DNA of 64,000 nucleotides from Pseudomonas fluorescens (GCF_900636825.1 NZ_LR134318.1:4522001-4586000); one strand, 5' to 3'; counted from the first letter of the stretch, positions 1-9,300 are shown. The notes: generated from the letters alone by a model not told the origin. Made by a program: numbers and translations.

Positions 1-1380
1 CTGAGTCACCTGCTCAACGCTTTCATCACTGCGCGTCTGGCCGCTGTCGATGGCTTGCGCCGCGTCCACCGCGCCGGTCTGCACGCTCTGAATGATCTGG
101 TTGATCTCGATGATCGACTCGGCGGTGCGCTGTGCGAGGTTGCGCACTTCATCGGCGACCACGGCAAAACCACGCCCGGCTTCACCGGCGCGCGCCGCTT
201 CGATCGCAGCGTTGAGCGCCAGCAGGTTGGTCTGTTCGGCGATGCCGCGAATCACTTCCAGCACTTTGCCGATCCGGCCACTGTCGGCTTCCAGACGACG
301 GATGACGGTCGCGGTGTTGGCGATTTCACCGCGCATCTGAGTGATCGAGTGGATGGTGCTTTGCATGACCTTTTCACCCTGCTGGGCGGACTGGTCAGCA
401 TCGTCGGCAGCACGTGCGGCGTCTGCGGCGTGACGCGCCACTTCCTGCGCAGTGGCGGACATTTCGTTCATCGCCGTGGCCACTTGATCGGTGCGGTTGA
501 ACTGCTCGTTGGTGCCGCCGGCCATGGTCGTGGCAATCGCATTCAACTCGCCGCTGGCGCTGTCCAGATCCGACGCGCTGCGTTGCAAACGGGTGAAGGT
601 GTCGGCGAGGAAATCACGCAGGGTGTTGGCCGCAGCGGCGAGATTGCCCAGTTCATCCTGACGGTCGCTGACCACACGTTCGGCCAGTTTGCCGCGACTC
701 AATTGGGTGACGTAATCGATCAGTTTGCGGATCGGCTCGACCAGGTTGCGGTTGACTAGCCACAGGCTTAACAACCCGATCAGCAGACCCGACGCGAGCA
801 TCACCAACAGCCCCAGCCACACGGTGCGATCGGCCTCGGCACTGATCAGCGCCGACTGCGCGGTGCCTTGCTTCCGCAACTCGGCGACCAGTTCGCTCAT
901 CTGATCACTGGCGGCACGGTCAACGCCTTTGACCGCCGCGTCACCCGCCGTCGGATCACCACCGGCAGCCACGTAGGCATCGCGGCCCTTCTGATAGGCA
1001 GAACCGAGTTGGCGATGCTCATCGCGCAGGCGTTCGATGCGGTTTTTCAGGCTCGGCTCAAGGCCTTTCTGCCCGGCCAGTTCGCCGAGAATATTCTGCA
1101 CATCGCGCTGACGATCTTCGAACTGGCCCCAGTACTTGGCCAGATCCGCCGGTTGCTTGCCGCGCAGCAGGACGTTTTTCCATTCCTGTACCTGCACCTT
1201 GAATTGCAGGTTGGCTTCATCGATCAGTTGCGAAGTGTGCAACGGGCCGGCGATCAACTGGCTGTAGCTTTGCACGCCATTGGAAAGGAAATGGAAGCAC
1301 GCCAAGGCGATCAACAGCATCGCCAGCAGACTGCCACTCAGCAGGGCGAGAATTTGCGCTCTCAGGGATTTTTGCAGCAT
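1..1380 (-). CDS. methyl-accepting chemotaxis protein (C-terminus cut by window edge)
   Basis: Transmembrane chemoreceptor that passes ligand signals to CheA/CheW. Read on the minus strand from an ATG at 1380, the product begins MLQKSLRAQILALL. It has a first membrane segment at about residues 10-30, a periplasmic part of about 150 residues that looks helical (four-helix-bundle sensor size), a second membrane segment at about 184-208, a HAMP-like linker, and then the conserved signalling hairpin with EQTNLLALNAAIEAARAGE. The reading frame is still open at base 1, so the last part of the signalling domain lies outside the window. The ligand cannot be told from the sequence. The family call is firm. 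Confidence 0.93.
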   Translation of the reverse strand, partial: MLQKSLRAQILALLSGSLLAMLLIALACFHFLSNGVQSYSQLIAGPLHTSQLIDEANLQFKVQVQEWKNVLLRGKQPADLAKYWGQFEDRQRDVQNILGELAGQKGLEPSLKNRIERLRDEHRQLGSAYQKGRDAYVAAGGDPTAGDAAVKGVDRAASDQMSELVAELRKQGTAQSALISAEADRTVWLGLLVMLASGLLIGLLSLWLVNRNLVEPIRKLIDYVTQLSRGKLAERVVSDRQDELGNLAAAANTLRDFLADTFTRLQRSASDLDSASGELNAIATTMAGGTNEQFNRTDQVATAMNEMSATAQEVARHAADAARAADDADQSAQQGEKVMQSTIHSITQMRGEIANTATVIRRLEADSGRIGKVLEVIRGIAEQTNLLALNAAIEAARAGEAGRGFAVVADEVRNLAQRTAESIIEINQIIQSVQTGAVDAAQAIDSGQTRSDESVEQVTQ

Positions 1381-1655
1381 TGCGAGGTACTCGAAGCAGG
1401 GATGAGGCACGCCCGAGCGGACGTGAGAAATGGTCGGACTTCCCTGTCTACGCACCGTGGTCAAAAGCCAATAACGCGCAACCTAACCCACCTGAGATCG
1501 GCGCGCCAGAGCCCTTCTTGAGAATCTTCCGACAGCCGGCAACGTATTGATTTGATGTCTTTTTATTGTCATGAAACGGTCATGTGAGCTTGCGATGATG
1601 CCGCTTCAGTGAACCTGAAAATCCTGCACCGGCTACTTCCTTTCAGCGAGCCCTG

Positions 1656-2678
1656 ATGAACAACAGCCTCGACACCAGCCATCGCGATCCGGACCTGTTT
1701 GGCTTGCTTTATGGCTTCCGCTTCTCGCCCGGCGAGCGTGGCCGCGAAGTCGATTCGGCCACTGCCCTGCGGTGTTTGCAGGATGACAACGACACCAGCG
1801 AATTCCTCTGGTTGCACCTGAATCTGGCTCACGCGGCGTGCGAGCGCTGGATGAAAAGCCATCTGCAATTACCCGATGAATTTTTCGAGGCGCTGCACGA
1901 AGGCTCGCGCTCTACACGCATCGAACACGTCGACTCGGCGTTGCTCGCGGTGGTCAACGATGTGGTGTTCAACCTCAGCAGCATGGTCTCCTCCGACGTG
2001 TCAACGCTGTGGGTTTGCGTGCGCAGCAAACTGATTGTCAGCGCGCGCCTGCAACCGCTGCATTCGGTGGACAAATTGCGCTCGTCGGTGAAGGCCGGCG
2101 AGTGCTTTCGTTCGCCCTCGGAATTGCTCGTGCATCTGCTGCGCGATCAGGGCGAAGTGCTGACGCAGATCGTGCGCAAGACCAGCCTGAGCGTCGATCA
2201 GGTAGAGGACCAATTGCTTTCCTCGCGCCTGGCGACCAATCGCGCCGAGCTCGGCGCCAACCGTCGCGTACTGGTGCGTCTGCAACGATTGTTGGCGCTG
2301 GAACCAGGTTCTCTGCTGCGCCTGCTCAATCGTCCGCCGCCGTGGTTGCAGAAAGAAGACGTTAAGGAATTGCGCAAATCCACTGAGGAATTTGCGCTGA
2401 TCATCAACGACCTCACCGCCCTCGGCGAGCGGATCAAATTGCTGCAGGAAGAGATCGCCGCCAACCTCAACGAACAGAGCAACCGCACGCTGTTTACCCT
2501 TACGGTGGTGACGGTGCTGGCGCTGCCGATCAACATCATCGCCGGTTTTTTCGGCATGAATGTGGGTGGAGTGCCGCTGTCGCAGGATCCGCATGGGTTT
2601 TGGATACTGGTCGCGCTGGTTGTGACATTCACGGTGATTGCGGGGCGATGGGCGTTTCGCAAGCGTGGCGATTATTAA
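1656..2678 (+). CDS. CorA/ZntB-family metal ion transporter
   Basis: Inner-membrane divalent metal transporter of the CorA superfamily, 340 residues. A long soluble, helix-rich N-terminal domain is followed by two C-terminal membrane segments at about 276-297 and 315-331. The family signature GMN is at residues 300-302, just after the first membrane helix. The protein ends in a short basic tail (FRKRGDY), as is usual for the family. The overall size and the FFGMNVGG context resemble the ZntB branch, whose members transport zinc, but Mg, Co or Ni cannot be excluded. It is a single gene; a REP palindrome follows directly after the stop codon. Confidence 0.85.
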   Translation: MNNSLDTSHRDPDLFGLLYGFRFSPGERGREVDSATALRCLQDDNDTSEFLWLHLNLAHAACERWMKSHLQLPDEFFEALHEGSRSTRIEHVDSALLAVVNDVVFNLSSMVSSDVSTLWVCVRSKLIVSARLQPLHSVDKLRSSVKAGECFRSPSELLVHLLRDQGEVLTQIVRKTSLSVDQVEDQLLSSRLATNRAELGANRRVLVRLQRLLALEPGSLLRLLNRPPPWLQKEDVKELRKSTEEFALIINDLTALGERIKLLQEEIAANLNEQSNRTLFTLTVVTVLALPINIIAGFFGMNVGGVPLSQDPHGFWILVALVVTFTVIAGRWAFRKRGDY

Positions 2679-2760
2679 GATCAAAAGATCGCAGCCTGCG
2701 GCAGCTCCTACACTGGAACACCTCCTGAAATGTAGGAGCTGCCGCAGGCTGCGATCTTCT
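2679..2760. repeat. REP palindrome pair (type A)
   Basis: Two inverted copies of the unit GTAGGAGCTGCCGCAGG / CTGCGATC separated by about 19 bases. The repeat starts immediately after the transporter stop codon and could act as a 3' mRNA hairpin. Confidence 0.9.
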
Positions 2761-2862
2761 TAATTTGCACTGAATAAACCAACACTGACCTGACGCACTC
2801 TCTCTGTAACATTCTGCAACGATCATGGGCGACATTCCTTCCCTCGCTCAGGATTGCTCGCC

Positions 2863-4476
2863 ATGGCTACCCCTTCACTGACAGCCAGCCCTACGCCCGC
2901 CGCCAGCGGCAGGCCGGCGCTGGACAAGAAACCCGGCCCGTTCACCTACGTGATCTTTTTCGCCGTGTTGGCGATGGGGATGCTGTTCACCGCTTACAGC
3001 CTGATGCACGACATGCACGAGCTCGGCACGGTGGTGACCACCTGGACGCCGTTTTTGCTGCTCGGCGTGGCGCTGTTGATCGCGCTGGGTTTCGAGTTCG
3101 TCAACGGTTTCCATGACACGGCCAACGCGGTGGCCACGGTGATCTACACCCACTCGTTGCCACCGAATGTGGCGGTGGTCTGGTCGGGGTTCTTCAACTT
3201 TCTCGGCGTGCTGCTTTCAAGCGGCGCGGTGGCGTTCGGCATTATCGCGCTGTTGCCGGTGGAGCTGATTCTGCAAGTCGGCTCATCCGCCGGATTTGCG
3301 ATGATTTTCGCCCTGTTGATCGCGGCGATCCTGTGGAACCTCGGCACCTGGTGGCTAGGCTTGCCGGCGTCGTCTTCGCACACGTTGATCGGCTCGATCA
3401 TCGGCGTCGGCGTGGCGAATGCCTTGATGCATGGCCGCGATGGCACCAGCGGCGTCGACTGGGCGCAAGCGACCAAGATTGGTTACGCACTGCTGCTGTC
3501 GCCGCTGGTGGGTTTCGGTTGTGCCGCGCTATTGCTGCTGGCGTTGCGCGCCTTTGTGAAAAACCGTGCGTTGTACAAGGCGCCGAAGGGCAATACGCCG
3601 CCGCCCTGGTGGATTCGGGGCTTGTTGATCGCAACCTGCACCGGCGTGTCGTTTGCCCATGGCTCCAATGATGGCCAAAAAGGCATGGGCCTGATCATGC
3701 TGATTCTGGTCGGCACATTACCCATGGCGTATGCGCTGAACCGCACCATGCCGGAAGAACAATCGCTGCAGTTTGCCGCCGTGGCGCAAGTCACCCAGCA
3801 AGCGCTGGTGAAGAGTGCACCAATGCCCGCGCCCGCCGACCCGCGCCCGGTGCTGTCCGATTACGTGCGCAGCAAAGAGGTCACGCCGCAATTGATCCCT
3901 GCCCTCGCCGCCCTCACCGGCCACATCGGCGAGGAAGTCAAAGGCTACGGCTCGCTGGCAAAAGTCCCGGCCGAAGCCATGGGCAACGTGCGTAACGACA
4001 TGTACCTGGCCAGCGAAAGCATTCGCCTGATGGACAAGAACAAGGTCGGCAATTTCGACGCCGACACGCTCGGCAAATTGCAACTGTTCAAGCAACAGAT
4101 CGACAACGCCACACGGTTCATTCCCCTGTGGGTGAAGATCGCCGTGGCCATTGCGCTGGGGCTCGGCACCATGGTCGGCTGGAAGCGCATTGTGGTGACG
4201 GTCGGCGAAAAAATCGGCAAGACCCATTTGACCTACGCGCAAGGCGCATCGGCGGAAACCGTGGCGATGCTGACCATTGGTGCTGCGGACATGTTCGGCT
4301 TGCCGGTGTCGACCACCCATGTGCTGTCGTCGGGTGTGGCGGGCACGATGGTAGCCAATGGCGGCGGCTTGCAGATGAGGACGATCCGCAACCTGCTGAT
4401 GGCGTGGGTGTTAACCCTGCCGGCGGCCATCCTGCTGTCGGGCAGCCTCTACTGGCTGTTCACCCAAATCTTCTGA
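2863..4476 (+). CDS. inorganic phosphate transporter, PiT family
   Basis: Phosphate:cation symporter in the inner membrane, 537 residues from the ATG at 2863; an in-frame TTG at 2854 is a less likely start. Both PiT signature repeats are visible. The N-terminal one is GFEFVNGFHDTANAVATVIYT and, near the C-terminal half, there is FAHGSNDGQKGMG. Internal PASSSHT and PVSTTHVLSS elements form the duplicated halves. A hydrophilic stretch of about 130 residues (roughly 300-420) splits the two halves, making it longer than minimal PiT proteins and similar to the long bacterial PitA form. Multiple hydrophobic segments are present. It stands alone between two REP palindromes. Confidence 0.92.
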   Translation: MATPSLTASPTPAASGRPALDKKPGPFTYVIFFAVLAMGMLFTAYSLMHDMHELGTVVTTWTPFLLLGVALLIALGFEFVNGFHDTANAVATVIYTHSLPPNVAVVWSGFFNFLGVLLSSGAVAFGIIALLPVELILQVGSSAGFAMIFALLIAAILWNLGTWWLGLPASSSHTLIGSIIGVGVANALMHGRDGTSGVDWAQATKIGYALLLSPLVGFGCAALLLLALRAFVKNRALYKAPKGNTPPPWWIRGLLIATCTGVSFAHGSNDGQKGMGLIMLILVGTLPMAYALNRTMPEEQSLQFAAVAQVTQQALVKSAPMPAPADPRPVLSDYVRSKEVTPQLIPALAALTGHIGEEVKGYGSLAKVPAEAMGNVRNDMYLASESIRLMDKNKVGNFDADTLGKLQLFKQQIDNATRFIPLWVKIAVAIALGLGTMVGWKRIVVTVGEKIGKTHLTYAQGASAETVAMLTIGAADMFGLPVSTTHVLSSGVAGTMVANGGGLQMRTIRNLLMAWVLTLPAAILLSGSLYWLFTQIF

Positions 4477-4495
4477 CTGTCATGCAAATCCCCCC

Positions 4496-4574
4496 TGTAG
4501 GAGCTGCCGAAGGCTGCGATCTTGTGATTTTGAAAAACAAGATCAAAAGATCGCAGCCTTCGGCAGCTCCTACA
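4496..4574. repeat. REP palindrome pair (type A)
   Basis: Inverted GTAGGAGCTGCCGAAGG / CTGCGATC units with a short central spacer, between the PiT gene and the convergent LysR gene. Confidence 0.9.
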
Positions 4575-4593
4575 TGGGGGTTTGCGGTGTCGG

Positions 4594-5490
4594 TTAGAGG
4601 GTTGAGCGGATGACGTCGCCCAGCCAGTCCATGAACACCCGCACTCGCAGCGGCAAATGTCGCTGCCGCGCGTACAACAATGAAATTGCCATCGCCGGCG
4701 CGGTGTATTGCGGCAGCACCGTGACCAGTTCGCCGCTCTCCAGATGCGGCTGCAGGCCGGTACGCGGCACCTGCGTCAAACCGAAACCACCCAGGCATGC
4801 CGCCTCATACGCATCGGTGCTGTTGACCGTCACGCTGCCGGCCATCGGCAGGTGTTTTATCTGACCGCCCTCCTCGTACACAAACCCCTCGGAACGCGAC
4901 CCCAGCACCCCGACGTAATGCACCAGCCGGTGCTGCGCCAGATCTTCCAGCGTCTGCGGCACGCCGTAGTGTTCGAGATAGCCGGGGCTGGCACAGTTGA
5001 CCATCGGAAAGTCGCCGAGATGCCGCGCAACCACCGATTGATCAGGCTGAGCGCCGATGCGCACGACACAATCGAAGCCCTCGCTGAGCAGATCGACCCG
5101 GCGGTCAGTGCTGCTGATTTCCAGCTGCAGATTCGGGTGACGCGCCATGAACTGCGGCAGCCGCGGCATGATCAGGCGCCGCGCAAGAATGTTCGGCAGG
5201 TCGATGCGAATCCGTCCGCTGAGCGAGGCTTCGTCCTGCCGGAACAGACCCTCGATTTCGTCCATGTGCGAGAGCAGGTCCTTGCTGCGTTCGTATAACA
5301 CCAGACCATCCTGGGTCGCCTGCACCTTGCGCGTGGTGCGTTGCAGCAGGCGCGTGCCGAGCAATTTTTCCAGCGCCTGCACCTGCTCGGACACAGTGGA
5401 GCGCGGCAACCCGAGGCTTTCGCCGGCGAGGGTGAAACTCGACAGTTCGCTGACCCGTACGAACGTGCGCAACAGCTCCAGCTTGTTCAT
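4594..5490 (-). CDS. LysR-family transcriptional regulator
   Basis: DNA-binding regulator of 298 residues. The N-terminal winged helix-turn-helix spans about residues 15-60 (SFTLAGESLGLPRSTVSEQV), followed by a linker helix and a periplasmic-binding-protein-like effector domain. It is divergent from an SDR oxidoreductase gene with 119 bases between the two starts, the usual arrangement for a LysR regulator and its target. I infer that it controls the SDR gene. It belongs to the large group with a short DNA-binding domain and a DRRVDLLSEGFDCVVRIG motif, typical of CrgA/DmlR-like members. The inducer is unknown. Confidence 0.92.
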   Translation of the reverse strand: MNKLELLRTFVRVSELSSFTLAGESLGLPRSTVSEQVQALEKLLGTRLLQRTTRKVQATQDGLVLYERSKDLLSHMDEIEGLFRQDEASLSGRIRIDLPNILARRLIMPRLPQFMARHPNLQLEISSTDRRVDLLSEGFDCVVRIGAQPDQSVVARHLGDFPMVNCASPGYLEHYGVPQTLEDLAQHRLVHYVGVLGSRSEGFVYEEGGQIKHLPMAGSVTVNSTDAYEAACLGGFGLTQVPRTGLQPHLESGELVTVLPQYTAPAMAISLLYARQRHLPLRVRVFMDWLGDVIRSTL

Positions 5491-5609
5491 GTGCCGACTC
5501 CGTGATTGTTCGGCCTAGCCGATCAGTGATTCCGGTTTCAGCCTGTTTATCAGCATCAGGCGGATAAATAAACTCAAGCCATCACCATCACCGCACCCGA
5601 GGAAATCAC

Positions 5610-6368
5610 ATGAATCGCAAAATTGCATTGATCACCGGCGCCAGTCGCGGCCTCGGTAAAAACGCCGCACTCCATCTGGCTGCGCAGGGCATCGATATCA
5701 TCGGTACCTACAACAGTCGCGCCGACGAAGCGCAGGCATTGGTGAGTGAATTGAACGCGCTGGGCGTCAACGCGGCGATGCTGCAACTGGACGTGAGCCG
5801 CAGCGACAGCTTTGCTGCGTTTGCAGCGCAGGTAGAGCAAGTGCTGCTGCAGACGTTTGAACGTCAGCGCTTCGATTATTTGATCAATAACGCTGGAATC
5901 GGCGTACACGCGCTCTTCACCGAAACCACGCCGGAACAGTTTGATCTGCTGATGAATGTTCAGTTGAAAGGGCCGTTTTTTCTGACCCAGCAATTGCTTC
6001 CCCTGATCAACGACGGTGGGCGAATCATCAACATTTCCAGCGGCCTGACCCGCTTCAGCTTGCCGGGTTACGGCGCCTACGCAGCAATGAAAGGCGCGAT
6101 GGAAGTATTGACCCGTTATCAGGCCAAAGAGCTGGGCGCGCGGCAGATCGGCGTGAATATTCTCGCGCCGGGCGCGATTGAAACCGACTTCGGTGGCGGA
6201 ACCGTTCGCGACAACGCGGCGGTGAATGCGATGGTCGCCAGTAATACCGCGTTGGGGCGCGCCGGTCAGCCGGATGATATCGGCGGCGCACTGGCGCTGT
6301 TGCTGTCACCCGGTGCGCAGTGGATCAACGGCCAACGGGTTGAGGCTTCGGGCGGGATGTTTCTCTAA
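5610..6368 (+). CDS. SDR-family NAD(P)-dependent oxidoreductase
   Basis: Short-chain dehydrogenase/reductase, 252 residues, the classical SDR length. The nucleotide-binding TGASRGLG is at residues 9-16, the NNAG structural motif follows, and the catalytic serine lies in INISSG. The active-site YxxxK is at 157-161 (YAAMK). These features support an NADP(H)- or NAD(H)-dependent carbonyl/alcohol oxidoreductase; the substrate cannot be named. An AGGAAAT-like ribosome site precedes the ATG. It is divergent from the LysR gene and probably its target. A REP pair follows the stop codon. Confidence 0.92.
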   Translation: MNRKIALITGASRGLGKNAALHLAAQGIDIIGTYNSRADEAQALVSELNALGVNAAMLQLDVSRSDSFAAFAAQVEQVLLQTFERQRFDYLINNAGIGVHALFTETTPEQFDLLMNVQLKGPFFLTQQLLPLINDGGRIINISSGLTRFSLPGYGAYAAMKGAMEVLTRYQAKELGARQIGVNILAPGAIETDFGGGTVRDNAAVNAMVASNTALGRAGQPDDIGGALALLLSPGAQWINGQRVEASGGMFL

Positions 6369-6384
6369 CAACTGACACCGACCC

Positions 6385-6463
6385 TGTAGGAGGTGCCGCA
6401 GGGTGCGATCTTTTGATTGTGATTTCAAAGATCAAAAGATCGCAGCCTGCGGCAGCTCCTACA
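6385..6463. repeat. REP palindrome pair (type A, one arm diverged)
   Basis: Inverted pair in which the left arm carries two changes (AGGTGCCGCAGGGTGCGATC) relative to the right arm, so the stem is imperfect. It lies between convergent SDR and PACE genes. Confidence 0.85.
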
Positions 6464-6475
6464 CGGTGATTGTCG

Positions 6476-6913
6476 TCAGCTTTCACATGTGCCGCGGCTC
6501 ATGACGCGCTCGCGCAGCACGTCATAGCCCCAGTGATAAACGTAGGTGTACGGCAGAAAAAACAGCAGCACACCGACGTCGAGCAGAAACGCCTGCCACA
6601 GGCTGACCGACAGCCACCAGGCAATCAACGGCACGCCCATCACGATCAGACCGCCCTCGAACAGCAAGGCGTGCACGACACGGGTCCAAGCGTTATGGGC
6701 AATATTCATGCGCAGTAGCGCGCGGTCGAAAAACCGGTTGAACACCACGTTCCAGACCAGCGCCAGCACCGCGATCATTACGGTTACGGCGCCCATGTCG
6801 AGCAGCGGTTTTTGCATGATCCATGCGAGCAACGGCGTGCAGATGAGGATGGCGAGAAACTCGAAACCGATGGCCTGGAACACCCGCTCGGTGATGGACT
6901 TCGGGACAGTCAT
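6476..6913 (-). CDS. PACE-family multidrug efflux protein (AceI-like)
   Basis: Small inner-membrane protein of 145 residues with four predicted membrane segments arranged as two bacterial-transmembrane-pair halves. The first half has RVFQAIGFEF and WNVVFNRFFDR; the second has RVVHALLFEGG and YTYVYHWGYD. This repeated pattern is diagnostic for the PACE family, whose founding member AceI exports chlorhexidine and other compounds by proton antiport. It is divergent from a LysR gene 88 bases away, as aceI is from aceR in Acinetobacter. A second PACE gene with its own LysR partner lies at 18.6 kb. Confidence 0.9.
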   Translation of the reverse strand: MTVPKSITERVFQAIGFEFLAILICTPLLAWIMQKPLLDMGAVTVMIAVLALVWNVVFNRFFDRALLRMNIAHNAWTRVVHALLFEGGLIVMGVPLIAWWLSVSLWQAFLLDVGVLLFFLPYTYVYHWGYDVLRERVMSRGTCES

Positions 6914-7001
6914 GTCTGACTCCTTGTTTGACGATGGTTGCCATGATCAAGCCGAGCTCCGATACTTCAAAACCAATAACAATCGATCAAGGCGATAGTT
7001 C

Positions 7002-7856
7002 ATGGCTTCGCAAGAAGTGCTCTTGGCGTTTGTACAAGCAGCCACGCAAGGTTCGTTTTCAGCGGCGGCGCGCAAGTTGGGGCGTAGCCAATCGACCATC
7101 AGCGCGGCGGTGGCCAGCCTTGAGATCGATCTGGATTTGCAGCTTTTCGACCGCAGCAGCCGCAAGCCGACGCTCACCCCCGCCGGCCATGTGATGCTGC
7201 AAAAAGCCGAGGCAATCCTGGCCGCGACCAGCCGTCTGGAAATGAGCGCGCGGCAACTGGCGCAAGGTGTCGAACCGAAGCTGACCGTAGCGATTTCCGA
7301 TACCTATCAGTCCTATCGTTTCGAGGCGGCATTAGTGGGTTTCGAGCAGCGTTATCCGGAGCTGGAGCTGGAATGCCTGATCGCCGAATGCGATGACTTG
7401 ATCGAACTGGTGCAGCGCGGCCGGGCGCATCTGGCTTTCGCGGAGATGCAAGATAACTACCCGCCGGACCTGGTGACCGCGACCGTCGCCGAGCGCACGG
7501 AAATTGCCCTGTTCGTCAGCCGCGAACACCCGTTGGCAACGCTTGCTCAGGTCGATCAGCAGATTCTTGAGCAACATCGCGAGTTGCGCCTGGCAACTAT
7601 CGTCAATCCGTATGACAGTCGCGGCAAGGGCCGGGTGTGGTCGGCGCCGAGTTATCTGATGCTGCTGGAAATGGCTGAAAAAGGTTTTGGCTGGGCACCG
7701 TTGCCGAGATGGCTGGTGCAGCGTTATGCCAATGGTTTGCTGGTGGAAGTGAATGTGCGCGGCTGGCCGAAACCGGTGTTCGTCGATGCGCTGTGGTCGC
7801 GCCTGTATCCGCCGGGGCCGGCGGGGAGCTGGTTGCTGAGCAAGATGCTGGAATAA
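7002..7856 (+). CDS. LysR-family regulator paired with the PACE gene
   Basis: Regulator of 284 residues with the winged helix-turn-helix at about 15-60 (SFSAAARKLGRSQSTISAAV) and a LysR substrate-binding domain. A GGCGATAG-like ribosome site precedes the ATG. It is divergent from the PACE efflux gene, so it is inferred to be the local activator, like AceR. It resembles the LysR protein at 17.6 kb in several places (SFSAAAR and GVEPKLTVA versus GLESKLSIG), suggesting that the two LysR/PACE pairs are paralogous. The inducing compound is unknown. Confidence 0.9.
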   Translation: MASQEVLLAFVQAATQGSFSAAARKLGRSQSTISAAVASLEIDLDLQLFDRSSRKPTLTPAGHVMLQKAEAILAATSRLEMSARQLAQGVEPKLTVAISDTYQSYRFEAALVGFEQRYPELELECLIAECDDLIELVQRGRAHLAFAEMQDNYPPDLVTATVAERTEIALFVSREHPLATLAQVDQQILEQHRELRLATIVNPYDSRGKGRVWSAPSYLMLLEMAEKGFGWAPLPRWLVQRYANGLLVEVNVRGWPKPVFVDALWSRLYPPGPAGSWLLSKMLE

Positions 7857-7887
7857 CGTCGCACGCAATCGCGAGCCGGCGTGAAGC

Positions 7888-8072
7888 CAAAAGCCCCTCA
7901 CCCCAGCCCTCTCCCGGAAGGAGAGGGAGCCGACCGTGGTTTCTTGCGGATTACATCGACCTGAAATATCGAGTCGATTATGGATTCACTGCTGAGCGTT
8001 CAGGTCGGCGTACTTCCATGGCATCCCCCAATCGGTCCCCTCTCCCTCCGAGAGAGGGCTAGGGTGAGGGCA
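7888..8072. repeat. 185-bp MITE-like intergenic repeat, uninterrupted copy
   Basis: The ends are imperfect inverted repeats of about 34 bases. The left end contains CCCCTCACCCCAGCCCTC and the right end, read in reverse, CCCTCACCCTAGCCCTC. Each end can itself fold (CTCTCCC ... GGGAGAG). The interior is non-coding and more diverged. A second copy of the same length lies at 41659-41837 plus 43121-43126, interrupted by an insertion sequence. The right end supplies the stop codon of the sigma gene at 8059. Confidence 0.85.
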
Positions 8073-9300
8073 ATTCCAGCGCCGAAAGCCGCCCCTCGAT
8101 AAACCGCCGCTCCGGCTCCTGCCGCGTCAATTCCAATGCACGAAGGTACGCCGACCGCGCCTCCTCCATCCGACCCAACTGCCGACAAAACTCCGCCCGC
8201 GCCGAATGCGCCAAGTGGTAATCCTGCAACTCGCCGCGCTGCAGAATCCCTTCAATCAGGTTCAGCCCGGCCAACGCCCCATCGCGCTTGGCCACCGCCA
8301 CCGCCCGGTTCAACTCGATCACCGGCGACGGCACTGCGCGCAACAGCACGTCATACAAGCCCACGATCTGCTCCCAATCGGTTTCCGCCGCCGACGGCGC
8401 TTCGGCATGCACCGCAGTGATCGCAGCTTGCAGGCAATACGGGCCGAAGCGACGCGTGGTCAGTGCACGCTCGACCAGCGCGCAACCTTCGGCAATCAAT
8501 CCGGCATCCCACAGCGCGCGTTCCTGGTCATCCAGCAGCACCAGTTCACCATTCGGCGAAGTGCGCGCCGGGCGCCGCGATTCATGCAGCAACATCAACG
8601 CCAGCAAGCCCATGACTTCCGGTTCCGGCAACAACTCCATCAACAGCCGCCCCAGTCGAATCGCCTCGCGGGTCAAATCCTCGCGGGTCAGCTCCGCCCC
8701 GACCGAAGCCGAATAACCTTCGTTGAACACCAGATAAATCACCCGCAAAACGCTGTCGAGGCGCTCGGGCAATTCGCTCAGGCTGGGCACCTGGTAAGGG
8801 ATTTTCGCGTCACGAATTTTTGCTTTGGCGCGAACGATGCGCTGGGCAATCGCCGCCGGCGCGCAGAGAAAGGCGCGGGCGATTTCTTCGGTGGTGAGGT
8901 CGCAGACTTCGCGCAAAGTCAGTGGCACCTGCGCATCGGCCGCCAGCGCCGGGTGGCAGCAGGTGAAGATCAGACGCAGGCGATCGTCTTCCACGTCTTC
9001 GCCACTCCAGTCGGCCTGTTCCAGTTCGTCGAGTTGCGCCAGCAGCAACGGCTGCGACGCCTTGAACCGTGCACGCCGACGTAACACATCGATAGCTTTG
9101 AATCGCCCGGTGGACACCAGCCAGGTGCGCGGGTTGTCTGGCACGCCATCGCGTTGCCAGCGCTCGACCGCGACGAAGAACGCCTCGTGCAGCGCTTCTT
9201 CGGCGAGGTCGAAGTCGCCAAGCAGACGAATCAGCGTCGCCAGGATCCGCCGCGAGTCTTCGCGATAGACCTGCTCGACCCGCGCGCGGACTTCAGACAT
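8059..9300 (-). CDS. ECF42-type RNA polymerase sigma factor with C-terminal extension
   Basis: Sigma-70 family ECF factor of 413 residues, about twice the length of a plain ECF sigma. Region 2 lies near the N-terminus (DFDLAEEALHEAFFVA), region 4 at about 110-165 (PLTLREVCDLTTEEIARAF). A helix-rich TPR-like extension of about 230 residues follows (LYDVLLRAVPSPVIELNRAVA). This architecture, with an adjacent DGPF/YciI protein, defines the ECF42 group, which has no anti-sigma factor. It overlaps the upstream YciI gene by 8 bases and is the last gene of a three-gene operon. Its final residues and TAG stop come from the MITE-like repeat. Confidence 0.92.
   Translation of the reverse strand: MSEVRARVEQVYREDSRRILATLIRLLGDFDLAEEALHEAFFVAVERWQRDGVPDNPRTWLVSTGRFKAIDVLRRRARFKASQPLLLAQLDELEQADWSGEDVEDDRLRLIFTCCHPALAADAQVPLTLREVCDLTTEEIARAFLCAPAAIAQRIVRAKAKIRDAKIPYQVPSLSELPERLDSVLRVIYLVFNEGYSASVGAELTREDLTREAIRLGRLLMELLPEPEVMGLLALMLLHESRRPARTSPNGELVLLDDQERALWDAGLIAEGCALVERALTTRRFGPYCLQAAITAVHAEAPSAAETDWEQIVGLYDVLLRAVPSPVIELNRAVAVAKRDGALAGLNLIEGILQRGELQDYHLAHSARAEFCRQLGRMEEARSAYLRALELTRQEPERRFIEGRLSALELPSP

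Noticed and set aside
55..1521. Long plus-strand reading frames across the first 1.5 kb
   Set aside because: They are antisense to the chemoreceptor, whose minus-strand translation shows all family motifs; the plus-strand products have none.
2001..2684. Minus-strand reading frame of 227 codons over the CorA/ZntB-like gene
   Set aside because: Histidine/glutamine/arginine-rich product typical of the antisense of GC-rich coding DNA; the plus-strand gene carries the GMN motif.
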